Shown here one piece after another: positions 12,469 to 23,261 of a stretch of DNA of 64,000 bases. The notes beneath the pieces were generated by a model. The model saw only the letters and a program-made list of their open reading frames with translations. It ran no database searches and was not told where the DNA came from. Both the position numbers and the translations under genes were made by a program. The number at the start of each line of letters is the position of its first letter. The first letter of the stretch is position 1. Source of the DNA: Gigantopelta aegis (taxonomy: Eukaryota > Mollusca > Gastropoda > Neomphalida > Peltospiridae); NCBI RefSeq assembly GCF_016097555.1, contig NC_054703.1, positions 36,432,842-36,496,841 on the forward strand, in the 5' to 3' direction.

Positions 12469-12603
12469 AGGGACATTCCTGAGTTTCCTGCAATTTGTTA
12501 GATGTTATCGACTAACAGAGACTTTTTAAAGCTGCAGTGTCTGGAATATTTTTATCATTTAAGCATTTAGAATAGATGATCCAGTTCTGTTTGGTACATA
12601 AAA

Positions 12604-13103
12604 GGGTGTCCTCCCATTTTGCCTACAACCCACTTTGCCTACACTCAGTTTGCCTACAACCCAGTTTGCCTACACTCAGTATGAAAAGATGCCATCCCCA
12701 GTTAAAAGTGGAGCATTCCATACCTCACAAATATTAAACAAATATTTTGTATAAAGTTTAACTTTAATCCTATATCAAAGAATCATGAAGGCCATTTCAC
12801 TTTGATCACATATTAAAGATCACAGTATGGGATCACTGGACTAATACTAATCACCATAAAGAGCATGAAATCACCTTTGCGCACCTAAGCCCCAATTACA
12901 TTACTTATATTCATTATAATCTTAATTGTTTATGTAATACAATATTTTTATATTGGTTTGAGACACAAAATGATAGGGATTGTCCCACTATGAACTGGGG
13001 ATGTCACTTTTTCACACTGTAGGCAAACTGAGTGTAGGCATACTGGGTTGTAGGCAAAATGGGTGTAGGCAAAGTGGGTTGTAGGCAGAATGGGAGGGAA
13101 CCC
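12604..13103. mobile_element. 500-bp MITE with tandem-repeat TIRs
   Basis: Inverted arms of about 100 bp (12604-12705 and 13000-13103) begin GGGTNNCCTCCCATTNTGCC. Each contains alternating units TTTGCCTACAACCCA and TTTGCCTACACTCAG. The arms end near 'catccccagtt'. About 300 bp of unique AT-rich sequence lie between them. A short 'taaaa' occurs outside both ends and may be the target duplication. Confidence 0.8.
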
Positions 13104-13291
13104 GTAAAATGCCCACCACATCGCTGTAGTTTCGCAATGCTCGCTTATCTACATTATCTAGGTCAACTACAACCACAATGGCCAGCTTGTTTTTCTTCAA
13201 TTAGCGGGACGCCAGTAGAACTGGGAATGTATGCGATTTGCGCAGGCGCTGAGCTTCTCACGTGATTTTGAACAAATTTAACTGTCTTGAT

Positions 13292-14808
13292 TGAGGGGTC
13301 GTCTCATACCTCCAAAATATATTTATATCCATAGAGGTATGGTACAATACCTTTCCAGGGGTCGGTGGGGGATTTGCAGGTCAGGTAAAGAGTTTAACGT
13401 GCGTATATACCACGGAGGTTTCACACACGCTTGTCCTGGGCTTAATCTCTGGCCTTTGCCAGTGACTAAGTCCAGGACAAAAGGGGGGGGGGGGGGGATT
13501 GAGTTTGAAATGGTCGGAATTTTGAATAAGTATTTAGTAACGTCCAGCGACTGCGCGGACCGACTAGTAGACACCGAAAATGGGCCATGTTCTAATTGGC
13601 TGAATTTCGATTCCTTCGGATCTACTAGAAAAACCTAAGTCTACGGAGAATAACTGCGCCTAACATCATGTCCGGACTAAGAATTTAAACCCAAAAATAA
13701 GTTTGACTGCTCGGCCGAAAAGGTTTTAAGGTGATTTGAGCAATTGAACGGGCGCCAAAGTAAAATGCGTTGGACTATTTATAAAAAAATAAACATAAGA
13801 ATTTTGAAGCTCGATCGAAAATTTTTTAAAGTCCAACTAAGCCCAAAAAGGAGGATACCTGTCCTAGGTAAGGTTGGTCTACTTCGGGGAGGCTGGAGTA
13901 TCTCGGAGTGATGGCAGCTGTTCCTTGAGTTGGCGCAAGCTCTTGATTACCAGGGAATAGTCGGGGCCGCAGACCGCTTTGAGCATCTTGTGGATCGATC
14001 TGTTGTCCAGCTTCCAGAACAAGATGCACTGCTTGTAGGTCCGGTCCCTTCGGTGCGTGACGACTATTCCCTTAGTTCCACCGAAGATCTTGGAGTGGCG
14101 CTCATAACTGCTGCCGTCATCCAGTGGTTTCCAATTGGCATTGAGAAAACCTCCCCGAAGTAGGTGTGGATCGCACGTGTCCCCCTGCATATATTGATGC
14201 AGTTGACGGCGAAGTCCACAGATGGCAAGACTCCATTCGTCGTCCTCGGGGGGGGGGGGGGGGGGGGGCGGCTTCCGGCGGCGGCTTGGTCTTGGCTGTC
14301 TGGGTGGTCGGTGATGTCGCCTTCCTCTTCGCCGCCGGAACAACAAGTCCATGTGGCGACTCGACGGGAGCGGTCAGTATAGTTGACCGCTGCACCGGAG
14401 TCGTCGTCTTTGGGGTGGAGGTGGAGGTCGGTGGTGGCACACTCGTCCGCTGAAACACCTGAATGTCCTGGGTGGTGTACGGCCGTTCCGGGGGTGCAGG
14501 ATCCGCAGGCGGTTGCTTCCTCTCCGGAGAACTCGGTGGGGGCGGTGACACAGAAGGGACCGCCACTGGCGGTTGAGCCGCCAGCTTTGTCCCCCCCCCC
14601 CCGGGCCGTCCCTAGCACGGGTTTCTTCCTCCTCCTTCCTCTTCCGGTCCCTCCTTTCCTCTTCTGTGGAGGCGGGTCCCCGTACACCAAAGTCACGGTC
14701 GCCCGTGGCCCGGTATACGTGACCCGAAACTCCAACAAAGAGCCAAAGCTGGCTATCAGTCCCCCCAGGTGGGGGGGGGGGGGGGGGGGGGGGGGGAGGG
14801 GGGAGGGG

Positions 14809-14844
<36 letters not shown>

Positions 14845-14950
14845 AGCCGAGAGCGCACGTAGACACGTCTAGTCGCATCGCGAGACAGCTGGAGAAAAAA
14901 AAGGGGGGATTTGCCTTGAAATTTTGACAGTGATCTGCGGTTGGCATACG
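13292..14950 (-). other. Unidentified proline-rich ORF block, copy 2
   Basis: A GC-rich island with long poly-G/C runs (13484-13498, 14250-14270, 14771-14842) and minus-strand frames coding Pro-rich, low-complexity protein. 13470-13840 is homologous, inverted, to 11715-12035. I do not recognise the protein family; transposable-element or viral origin are both possible. It looks broken, with the coding signal spread over more than one frame. Confidence 0.45.
13879..14352 (-). pseudogene. Unrecognised ORF, proline/arginine-rich N-terminus
   Basis: A minus-strand frame of 157 codons. An Arg/Pro-rich start is followed by an ordinary globular-looking stretch (about residues 36-157) with blocks such as GGTKGIVVTHRRDRTYKQC and KLDNRSIHKMLKAVCGPDYS. 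The composition of the second part looks like real protein rather than chance. No family is recognised. It sits inside a repeated block, so a mobile or virus-like source is more likely than a host gene. Confidence 0.4.
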
Positions 14951-15097
14951 CGTTACATGTAAAGGGGTGTTAATAATTACGTAACGCTCTAGGGGTAGAG
15001 GAAGAGGGCGGTATGTTCGATATACGTAACATATATGAAGACTATATGTTATTTCTATTCATTACTTAAACCTAAAAATGTGTGTGGTTTTTTAAAT

Positions 15098-15543
15098 GCG
15101 AGATCAGTCTAGGATCGATCCTCATCGGCGGGATTGTTCCAGCCAGTGCGCCATGACTGGTATATAAAAGGCCATGGTATGTGATATCCTGTCTGTGGGA
15201 TGGTACATATAAATGATCCCTTGCTAAAAAACAAAAAAACAATAACAAAATATTTTTAAAATGTAGTGGGTTTCCAAAGCGCGTGTGCAGGGATTTCAGC
15301 GGGTTTGGGGGTTATAGACTGCGTTGAGCGAAGTTTATATGGGGCCATGTTCCCCCAGAAAATATATTTCATTTTTTTTTTTTATCTTGGTCAGGGAAGG
15401 GTTTCGACCCCCAATACTCTCCCCCCTGCACATGCGCCCGTTTCCTGTCTTAGATTATATGTCAAAATTACCAAACGTTTGACACCCAAAAGCAGATGAT
15501 GCTCAATATGATCTAACACTGGTGTCGTTAAACAAAACAAACT
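15098..15543 (+). mobile_element. Family A SINE split by a 164-bp MITE
   Basis: The SINE has a degenerate head (B box-like 'aggatcgatcc'), core ('gtgggatggtacatataaat') and tail ('ggtgtcgttaaacaaaac'). It is interrupted in the core-tail joint by 15276-15439. The uninterrupted family sequence elsewhere reads 'gcgggtttcctctc'. Confidence 0.85.
15276..15439. mobile_element. 164-bp MITE inside a SINE
   Basis: Flanked by the direct repeat gtttcc (15270-15275 and 15440-15445). The ends are inverted versions of GCGCRTGTGCAGGG. The host SINE resumes exactly after the second gtttcc. Superfamily not assigned. Confidence 0.7.
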
Positions 15544-16360
15544 AACTTTACCCTTTCCAAACGAAATAATATTTATTTGAATTTGTCGATTTTTCCACAC
15601 GTAAAATTAAAAAGTGAAAACGGTCATTTTGTACTTTAGTATATTTTATTAAAAATATATACATGATCAATGTATTATACAAACTAAACCTTGAAAGTTC
15701 TACTAACACTTTATTAAATATTACTTCTTAAATAGGAAGGTACGATTGTCGATAGTACGTTGTCAAGATCAAAACCAGTTTTAACGAAAGAATAGTACGT
15801 ATCCTCAACCGAACGTTCTTTGTACAGCGCAAGAATTCTCATTTAATTTTTTGAGACGAACCCTACAATTTCAAATCCGCAAACCGCCTGTTAACTGAAA
15901 TTGACAACAGGCTATCATTTGTGGTTTGCCGAGCAATGGCCGCACAGGCGACGAATGTTTTAAAAGTGCAGTTGAAATTGTATTTCATATTTGTGCATGA
16001 TATTATTATATGGTAACCAGATACTGTAACTTTAACAACTGTAGTTACATATCAAATATATTTATCTGCATAAAATATTAGTGGCTGTATATTAAACGTG
16101 TTTCTGATCGTTCTAATATTTGTACTAGGTCAAATTTCATTTTATTTCCTAAAATATAGTTTTTCGTACCTACGAAATTATTTGAAGACAAAATCCAGTT
16201 TGGGCTTCTTACAAATATTAAGACGACCAGAAACACATTGAATATACAGACACTGATATTCTAAACAAAAATATATATTTAATATGTAAGTTTAATCGTA
16301 GAAATATGTTATTAGTCGGAAACATCTTACAATGTAGCAAACTCAGGAATGTCCCTTTAA

Positions 16361-16798
16361 GTCGTCAAATTATCTCTTTTTTTAATTATCTACTTGGCTG
16401 GTTTCTTTTCTACTGTTTTCAGGCTGGCATCGCTGCTGCCCCAGCTAGAGCTGTGTTTGCGATGAATGAAATGAACATTCCCCAGAAAATAAAAAGACAT
16501 TAAATTGCCCGACCTTCCGTCGATAGGCAACCTCAAGTTCTAGTGCAATATCTCATTGTTTATCACCCAGGTGACTTGCAAATTTAGAAATATCTTATTG
16601 TTTATCACTCAGGTGACTTGCAGATATTCTGTTTATTACAGACTAAACGTTTATCGGGCACTTAGTTTATCAGATACTTGTACTTTGTGCATCAGATACT
16701 TGTAATTTGTGCATCAAATACTTTGTTCATTGTATTCTGTGATGTAACGGGATGTTTATAGATAAATGTAGGCCTACAGGTCTGTACCAGTGGCAGAG
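16361..16798 (+). repeat. Duplicated AP3S segment, part 2 (exon 6 and 3'UTR)
   Basis: Matches the end of AP3S intron 5, exon 6 and the beginning of the 3'UTR (about 58517-58850). It includes the polypyrimidine tract and splice acceptor before the exon, so the copy is genomic, not a retrocopy. It ends at 'accagtggcagag', where a LINE has inserted, and resumes at 19561. Confidence 0.9.
16423..16543 (+). pseudogene. Stray copy of AP3S exon 6 (frameshifted)
   Basis: 121 bp align with the true exon 6 (58582-58701): about four substitutions and one inserted A. The insertion sits in the run before 'gacattaaa' and shifts the frame, giving an early stop after QKIKRH instead of QKIKDIKLPDLPS. The acceptor 'ctgttttcag' is intact. 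No other AP3S exon is found near it, so it cannot make the protein. About 4% divergence suggests a moderately old duplication. Confidence 0.93.
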
Positions 16799-17452
16799 GT
16801 TTTTTTTTTTAAGTTTTATTGTCCCCAGCTCATTTTGACGATGCCAGGGTTGGGGTGCCCCGATTCATCGCCTCACAGAAGATGAATTAAATTATACATG
16901 CTAAATACTAGGAGTTCATACACATTGTGGTAGTATGCTGATTATAGTAATAGTAATACTTATACAAATAATGTAGATGATGATATATTTAATATTAATG
17001 CATATGTACATGTAGATAGTAATATTAATAACACATTATAAATGGCTGGTTAATAGAAATATATTTAAATAGGCTGGTTGATGTAATGGGGACATAAAAT
17101 AAACATATAAGTTTAGAAAGATTGATTGTTAAAAAGAAAAGCTATAGTAATTATAGTGATAAGTAATAATGTCAAAATTCACGTCAAGCGCTCGCTTGAT
17201 AATTGTTTCTATTTTCTTCCATCAAATTACTTTCTTGACTGAAGAGTCGTTTCCATAGTGCCCAGATTGTATTATACTCTTCATATTTACAGTTTTTAAA
17301 AAGAATATATTTTTCTATTTCGTATTTATTTTGCAAAACGTTTTGAGCAGCTATTATATTTATTTAATTTTTTTCAATATTAAATATTTATTAACAGCCA
17401 GTTTATAAATATGTCTTTTATATCGCCTATTTGTCCAAATAAAATAATTGTT

Positions 17453-17701
17453 TTATTTAATTTTATTCGAATTTCTTTTTTTGTTTAAAATCCAATTTAC
17501 AACAGCATGCCACTGATCAGTCACTTTATTACAATAGTAAAATAAATGTGTTAATGTTTCTGGTGAACTGCCACAGAACATACATTCATTAGTATCTATG
17601 TATTTAATTTTATGTAAAAAAGTATTAGTTGTTAGTATCTGGTGTATAATTCTGTATTGAAACCATATCAAAGTTGTATCTTTGAAACTTATAAAAGGCA
17701 C
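17453..17701 (-). pseudogene. L1-clade LINE C-terminal zinc-motif fragment
   Basis: 82 codons include DTTLIWFQYRIIHQILT and the Cys/His motif CMFC-X7-LTHLFYYC, typical of the C-terminus of L1/Tx1-type ORF2. It belongs to the same insertion as the RT at 18.5-19.4 kb and is equivalent to 8750-8880 on the other strand. Confidence 0.8.
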
Positions 17702-18468
17702 TTTATAATAGTTTCCCCATTCTTTTGAGTCAAAAGCAAAACCTTGGTTTCTACATCTTATTTGTGATGGTGGTGTAATAATTTCGTGATTTTAATAATT
17801 TATACATGTCTTTAATACCTGTTTGACTTTTAAGAATAATATTAAATTTTACAGGAAATACAGGATTAGTTAGCAATGTAAAGTGGCCATTTCTAACATT
17901 GTCTGCTTTATTTATAAATGTCTTAATGCTGTTTATAAGCGATGAATATTCAAAAAACGTGAGTTTACGTTATATATATTTTGTAATTTCTCAAATGTAA
18001 AGAAATTTCCATCTTCATCAAGAAGATCGATTATAAATATTATTCCCTTTTATAAATAATTTTTATAACAGAATGGTTTTGTATTTATTGTTATTTTGCT
18101 GTTATACCAAATATTTGAGCTTAAAATGTCTTCTATTTTTTTCCAAAATTTGTCTTTGTTGAATTAACTCCCAAATGTATAAAACATCTTTCCAAAACAT
18201 GTTTTTTAATTTCTTTCTTTTTATATTCAAATAATAATCTCCATTTATTACAAGGTCTCTATTGGATAAGTTAGTAGTAGATTCAAACACTTTAATCCAT
18301 TTTTGGTTACCTAAAAATAGTCTCCTTAGCCATGAAGCTTTTAAAGCCATCATGAAATTAGATATATATTTAACATTTGTAATCCGCCATCTTTGAATTC
18401 TTGAGCTAATAAGACTCGTTTTATTTTATCGGGTTTATTTTGCCAAATGAATTTATGAAATAATCTAT

Positions 18469-19384
18469 TCAAATTGTTAACTTCCTTTTGGATGGGTTTG
18501 GTAGTGCAGTTAGTAAATATGTAATTTTAGGTATTATTAGTGTTTTTAATACGGTTATTCTTCCTAAGACAGTTAACTTCCTTATTAACCATAGTTTTAT
18601 CAATAGTTTAATTTCATTAATTTTTGTGGGGTAATTCGCTTTAACAATTAATTGTAAATTTACTGTAAACGTTATTCCGAGCATCTTAAATTCTATTGAA
18701 TTCCATTCCAATTTCCATCTTGAATGGTGATAAACATCTTTTGAGGTTTTTTTTTTACTGCCTATCCAAATAGCTTTTGATTTTGTATAATTTATTTTTA
18801 ATCCAGATACTGTGGCATAATATTCTAATATTGTTAAAGTATTAAACAGAGATCCAGGAGTTCCGTCCAATATAAGAGTTGTATTGTCTGCGTATTGGGA
18901 TATTAAATATTGTTCACCATCAATTGTTATTCCATTTATGTTTTCGTTATTTTTTATTAATATAGCTAGAATTTCAGCGCAAATAATAAAAATATAAGGA
19001 GAAAGTGAATCGCCTTGTCTACATCCTCTTTCTAATTTAAACGTTTCTGACAGAAAACCATTTTGAATCACCCTCGACATTGAATTATTATATAGAGTTT
19101 TAATCCAGTTTTTAATTGAGGCTTTGAAATTAAAAATATCCAATGATTTTTCAATAAATGCCCATGATACAGTCGAAAGGTTCTTCAAAATCTACCAAAA
19201 GCAGGAGACCTATAATATCGTGGACGTCCGTGTAGTGCGTGATATCATATATTAATCGAATGTTTTCACCAGTATATCTACCTTTAATGAAACCAGTTTG
19301 ATCGTTACTAATTATTTTATCAAGTATTGTTTTTATTCTATTGGCAATACAACCTGAAGCTAGTTTATAAATACAGTTAAGCAA
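18469..19384 (-). pseudogene. L1-clade reverse transcriptase remnant
   Basis: Two overlapping minus-strand frames (19384-19151 and 19188-18469) carry the RT. In order: SGCIANRIK, DQTGFIKGR, LLLLVDFEEPFD (family: DFEKAFD), RGCRQGDSLSPYIF, and QYADNTT where the family has YADD. The second catalytic Asp is therefore Asn. A frame change lies between the two pieces. The original enzyme primed reverse transcription of LINE RNA at nicked DNA. Dead. Confidence 0.88.
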
Positions 19385-19560
19385 TGTTAAAGGCCTCCAT
19401 TTTTAAAAAAACTGTTTTGGTTTATTTGGTTTGGGAATACAGGTAATGATACCCAGCTTTTGGACTTCAAACATTTCTTTGACAATATAACTATAATTTA
19501 TGATCTAATAATAAAATAATCAAAATCAATCCAAAAGAACTTGAAGAATTCAGCAGCGAA

Positions 19561-19630
19561 ACCAGTGGCAGAGTTGGTCGGTATATCATATATATCGTTT
19601 GGTATTGATATCTTAATACAGATACCGTAA
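19561..19630 (+). repeat. Duplicated AP3S segment, part 3 (3'UTR)
   Basis: Sequence beginning 'accagtggcagagttgg' and running through 'ggtatatcatatatat' to 'acagatac' matches the AP3S 3'UTR at about 58831-58905. Similarity then stops. This is the far edge of the duplicated block. Confidence 0.8.
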
Positions 19631-19716
19631 ATCCATGAATAGAAGCCCGTCTTGAATAGAAGCCTGCCTCAATTGGAGGCCGGATCTTAGAGCGTCGCTA
19701 AATAAATGGAAGCCTG

Positions 19717-19742
19717 CACACACACACACACACACACACACC

Positions 19743-19833
<91 letters not shown>

Positions 19834-19885
19834 GGTGGGGGCGAGGGAGAAAGATAGTAGGAAACAAAGAAGAGAGACAAAAATG

Positions 19886-19974
<89 letters not shown>
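19717..19974. repeat. (CA)n and two (GA)n microsatellites
   Basis: A CA run (19717-19750) is followed by two long GA runs (19752-19828 and 19890-19973), separated by a short unique segment. Open frames over it are artefacts. Confidence 0.95.
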
Positions 19975-19975
<1 letters not shown>

Positions 19976-20154
19976 TGCTTGCGTCATAGGATCGAACCAC
20001 CTCTGGACTCATTCTCCCCAGATAGCATAACGACGCTGGCAAATGGTTGGTTCGGGCCGATCTCGCCTCACCTTGCGACCGAGTGAGAAAAACTCTGACC
20101 TTTACCTTCAGTGGCAGCCATTTGTCTTTGACCAGAAAATATTTCCAGCATTAA

Positions 20155-20404
20155 TTTCAGGAATTTAACTAGATGGTTTAAAGTTCCTAGAGAAAATAGA
20201 ATATGCAAACTTTGTAATACCGATATTGGAGATGAATACTATTATTTATTTAATTGTGAAAATTATAATATTGAAAACATTAGAAGAAAATATATAAAAC
20301 AATATTATAGAATTAATCCTAGCGTTTTTAAAATGAAAGGTATGCTGTCATTATAAACGAGTTACCAGTTATTATCAAATTTATGTCCCTCGTGAAATAA
20401 TTAT
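20155..20404 (+). mobile_element. LINE pol C-terminal fragment (CR1/Jockey-like)
   Basis: A short + strand frame reads FKVPRENRICKLCNTDIGDE followed by YYYLFNCENYN, the C-terminal Cys/His region. It resembles the LINE at 30.3 kb (WNNILIEDRICTLCN). It ends near 'ttaccagttattatcaaa', whose translation LPVIIKF is the usual last segment of this ORF. One stop and one frame problem are visible. Clade placement is tentative. Confidence 0.7.
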
Positions 20405-20742
20405 ATATATATATATTGGCAAAGCACACACAATGACGTCAATTAGTTTCAGGTTTCACTGTTAAACTTGTAATACAATAGTAGTACAATAGTATTCAAT
20501 TTATTATAGATTTTTTATTACAGAATATATAGAACTTTGGGTTTTGAAAATTATCTGTGAACCGTGAATAAAAGACAAAGTCAATGCAATACCCAGAACA
20601 GTAAAGTAGTTTACATCGTTTCTATATACATGGACGTGTAGCCGAAAATAAAGGCTTAAAAAGAACCCCAAATAGCTGGGGTAATAAATAGAATAATAAA
20701 CTCGGTACCAGTTATTATTAAATTTATGTCTCTCGTGAAATA
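20358..20742 (+). repeat. Direct repeats flanking a 300-bp segment
   Basis: About 42 bp covering the LINE coding end ('ccagttattat...aaatttatgtc...ctcgtgaaataat') occur at 20358-20400 and again at 20700-20742 with few changes. The segment between holds a short (TA)n run and unique sequence. Either a local tandem duplication or two abutting LINE copies would explain it. Confidence 0.6.
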
Positions 20743-20992
20743 ATATTATTGTATAAATTGTAATTATAATAAATTTAATTAATAATTCTGTATTTAAATA
20801 ATAGAAAAATAAATCTCAGCTTGTTTGGAAACAAACAGAAAACAAACCAAAACAAGCAAAGTAAAGCAATAATAACAAAAATATTTTTTAAATCTTGTTA
20901 TTAAGATCTCGGTATCTTATCATTCCAGGGAACATTTTGTTCCAAATCTTGATTAGTGGTATTTCTTGTCTATTGAAAATTGATTAGCAACT
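20743..20992 (+). repeat. Long duplicated block, copy 2, left part
   Basis: 3'UTR-like sequence shared with 2300-2465 and then with 9722-9815. It is cut at 20992 by a transposon and continues at 23556-24175. Confidence 0.8.
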
Positions 20993-22134
20993 GGGTCATT
21001 CTACAGAAAGCGTCACTTTTCAAAATACAAATTCAAGATAAAACAGTTAAAAGATATGAATATTTATTGTTAACTTTTGGAAACTAGATGAACAAAGGAA
21101 CACAAAATTATATCTGGCCACGCAGAATTGTAATCGGCCTGCACGTGCAGACACATGTTACTCTGTGAACAAGCATTATGTCATTGGCGTTACCGGACAA
21201 GTGGGATAGTTCAGCAGTGTGATCCAATTGGTTTATAGTGATCAAGAGCACATGAATAGGTTATATGGAATAACTTTAGAATTAAAAACTATCCAAAGGT
21301 GTAATTGTACATTTCCACACGGATATTCTGTATGTAACTTAAATTATATACTGTGGCAATTTTAATTATTTAAAAATATAGAGTCCTTGAAAATAAATTT
21401 CATCAAAGTCATAAAGGTAGAAGGTATGCTTTCCTAAATAAACAATTTAAATTTCAAATATAAAGTTTCTTGAGAAATGACAGCTAAAATATTCTTGCGT
21501 AACACCAATGACAAAGCAAGTAACACCTAATGACAATGTGTAACACCAATGACATTCAAGATTGTATCCTTGAAACACTATTATTCTTGAGACTACTACT
21601 ACTTGTTAGCAAAAGTATGTAATTAATATTCCTTAAATGTTTTTTCTTTTCTTCTGTTTTTGTTTTTTCTTCAGCCTACAACTATTAAAGGCCTATTAGA
21701 ATAATTGTGTGTTTCTGTATTGATAAGATACGGCCGGTCAGACAGTTTAAAAAATATACTAAATTAAGACAGAATTATAATTTTGTTTAAATATTAAATT
21801 AAAGATTTATTCATTCATTAATTTATGTAGTTATTTTCGTGCTTATATTAAGGCTCAAAATCTATTTTCCTGTATACTTGTATTCCCAATAACGAGTATA
21901 AATTTTTAATCCTACTTTTGCTTTTACGCAAGCGCTGCAAAACTATGTTAAATGTTCCAAATATTTTCAGAAAACGAGGACGCCTTATAAATACGTGATG
22001 TCATTCTAATGTTTTCAGTACATACACTATACAGCAAATCAAACAAATTATGTCACTATTCAAGAAATAAATCACACGAACTGCGTCATTATTCAAAAGA
22101 GTTAACTCTTTCCTTTTAACTAAAAAACTATTTT

Positions 22135-22349
22135 ATAGAGATTTTATTCGAGATTAGTGTAAAATGTCATTGGTGCATGTTATGTATAGAATTGTACTTG
22201 GGACAGGTAACACCAATGACATTTTACACTGTCCCAAGTACAACACTATACATAACATGCACCAATGACATTTTATACTGTCCCAAGTACAACACTATAC
22301 ATAACATGCACCAATGACATTTTATACTAATCTCGAATAAAATCTCTAT
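22135..22349. repeat. Foldback with 49-bp tandem copies
   Basis: Inverted arms of about 72 bp (22135-22206 and 22278-22349) differ at about three positions and would form a strong hairpin. Between them part of the arm, containing 'gtcccaagtacaacacta' and 'caccaatgacatttta', is tandemly repeated with a period close to 49 bp. It may be the origin or binding region of the host element, or a MITE remnant. Confidence 0.75.
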
Positions 22350-22730
22350 CAAAGCTGATTACCAGAGAGAGAAAAAATGCTGACAGGATGAAATTATTAA
22401 TAAGGTATCATTAAAGACAACAAATTTAGTTTTCTGTAGCGAAGCGATTTTATACTACATTTGTGACTTTTATACATCGATAAATTCCTAAAAAAATGAG
22501 AAACAATTCTTATAATTACAAACAGTACAAGAAGTGTACCTTAAAACACTCAAAAATAATTTCTTTCGTTCTTACCGTCAGCCATGTTCTGTAAATAAGC
22601 GTAGGAATACATGTATACATACTATTGGATGTTTTGGGGTTTTTTTTAACAGAATAAAAACAAATAAAAAATATATTGTAAATTTTTTTTTATTTATAAC
22701 ATGAATATCTCATCCAGTTTCCCTTATTTT

Positions 22731-23261
22731 GGTACGGTTATAGAATATGTCCGCCACCTAAATTCAACCATTTACTATACACTAAATAACGAATATGTAA
22801 TTTTCGATAATTTTAACTACTCTGACGATTACTAAAATAAAGCCAATAACTCGAGTTAATTTCCATTTTATTTAATTTTAGGAACTTTGCGCTATTTTGT
22901 GTTTTATTTCAGGAACGGTTAGGGTTTAGTTTGTTTTAGGAACATAGGGTCGAGTGATTTTCTGTTTTACTTTATTTTAATTTAGGAACTTTGTTGGTCG
23001 ATTGTTACAGAGGAGTGTTGATAGCCTACACGGCTACAGAGTGATTAGGGTTAGCAAGGGGGGCTGGGGGGGGGGGGCTGCCCCCCCCCCAATAAGTCTT
23101 AATGTCCATTTTTTTTTTTTTTTTTTTTTTTTCTAAATAAATAATTTTATTTTCTTTCTTTTTCCTCCGCAAAAAACCATGCCCCACTTTTTTTAAGAAT
23201 CCCCACAAAAAAATCCCTCTTTTTACAAAAGGATTAGTGGCGGACAGATTCTATAACCGCT
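22731..23261. mobile_element. MULE-like element nested in the 2.56-kb element
   Basis: Inverted ends resemble CGGTTATAGAATNTGTCCGC, then CAC. About 10 bp, cccttatttt, are repeated directly outside each end (22721-22730, 23262-23271). A 9-10-bp target duplication with these TIRs suggests the Mutator group. It is non-coding, with a poly-G/poly-T rich centre. Confidence 0.6.

Larger units (their letters stand above)
12530..16031. mobile_element. Second TTAA-target element (T2) nested in T1
   Basis: Imperfect inverted ends AGCTGCAGTGTCTGG and AGTTACAGTATCTGG (12 of 15 match) are flanked by TTAA at 12526-12529 and 16032-16035. The T1 copy at 63.5 kb shows the empty TTAA. At 3.5 kb it is a composite: inside lie a GCCTAC-repeat MITE, the second copy of the unidentified ORF block, and a SINE holding another MITE. 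No transposase was recognised, so T2 was mobilised by a related element elsewhere. Confidence 0.7.
12469..16356. mobile_element. TTAA-target MITE (family T1), split by insertions
   Basis: The ends are inverted AGGGACATTCCTGAGTTT, flanked by TTAA on both sides (12465-12468 and 16357-16360). The AP3S intron has a single TTAA at the matching place, so the empty site is known. The element's own sequence is 12469-12529 plus 16036-16356, about 380 bp, and matches the copy at 63431-63808. It is non-coding; TTAA targeting is typical of piggyBac and some Kolobok elements. Confidence 0.85.
16799..19560 (-). mobile_element. L1-clade LINE, 5'-truncated, with TSDs
   Basis: A 2.76-kb minus-strand insertion is flanked by the 13-bp duplication accagtggcagag (16786-16798 and 19561-19573). 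Its 3' end, at the low coordinate, has poly-A, 'ggggacaataaaa' in reverse, and a hairpin near 16840-16860. Minus-strand coding runs from reverse transcriptase (19384 downward) to the C-terminal zinc motif (17701-17453). It landed in the copied AP3S 3'UTR, so it is younger than that duplication. Confidence 0.92.

Noticed and set aside
13292-15873. Inverted GGGTCGTCTCA-like repeats at 13294 and 15861, as ends of a transposon around the proline-rich ORF
   Set aside because: Only 12 of 13 bases match, no target duplication is seen and the flanks do not help; too weak to call.
16306-16503. A separate small gene at the exon 6 copy
   Set aside because: The frame is intron sequence running into the copied, frameshifted exon; no start, promoter or other exons.
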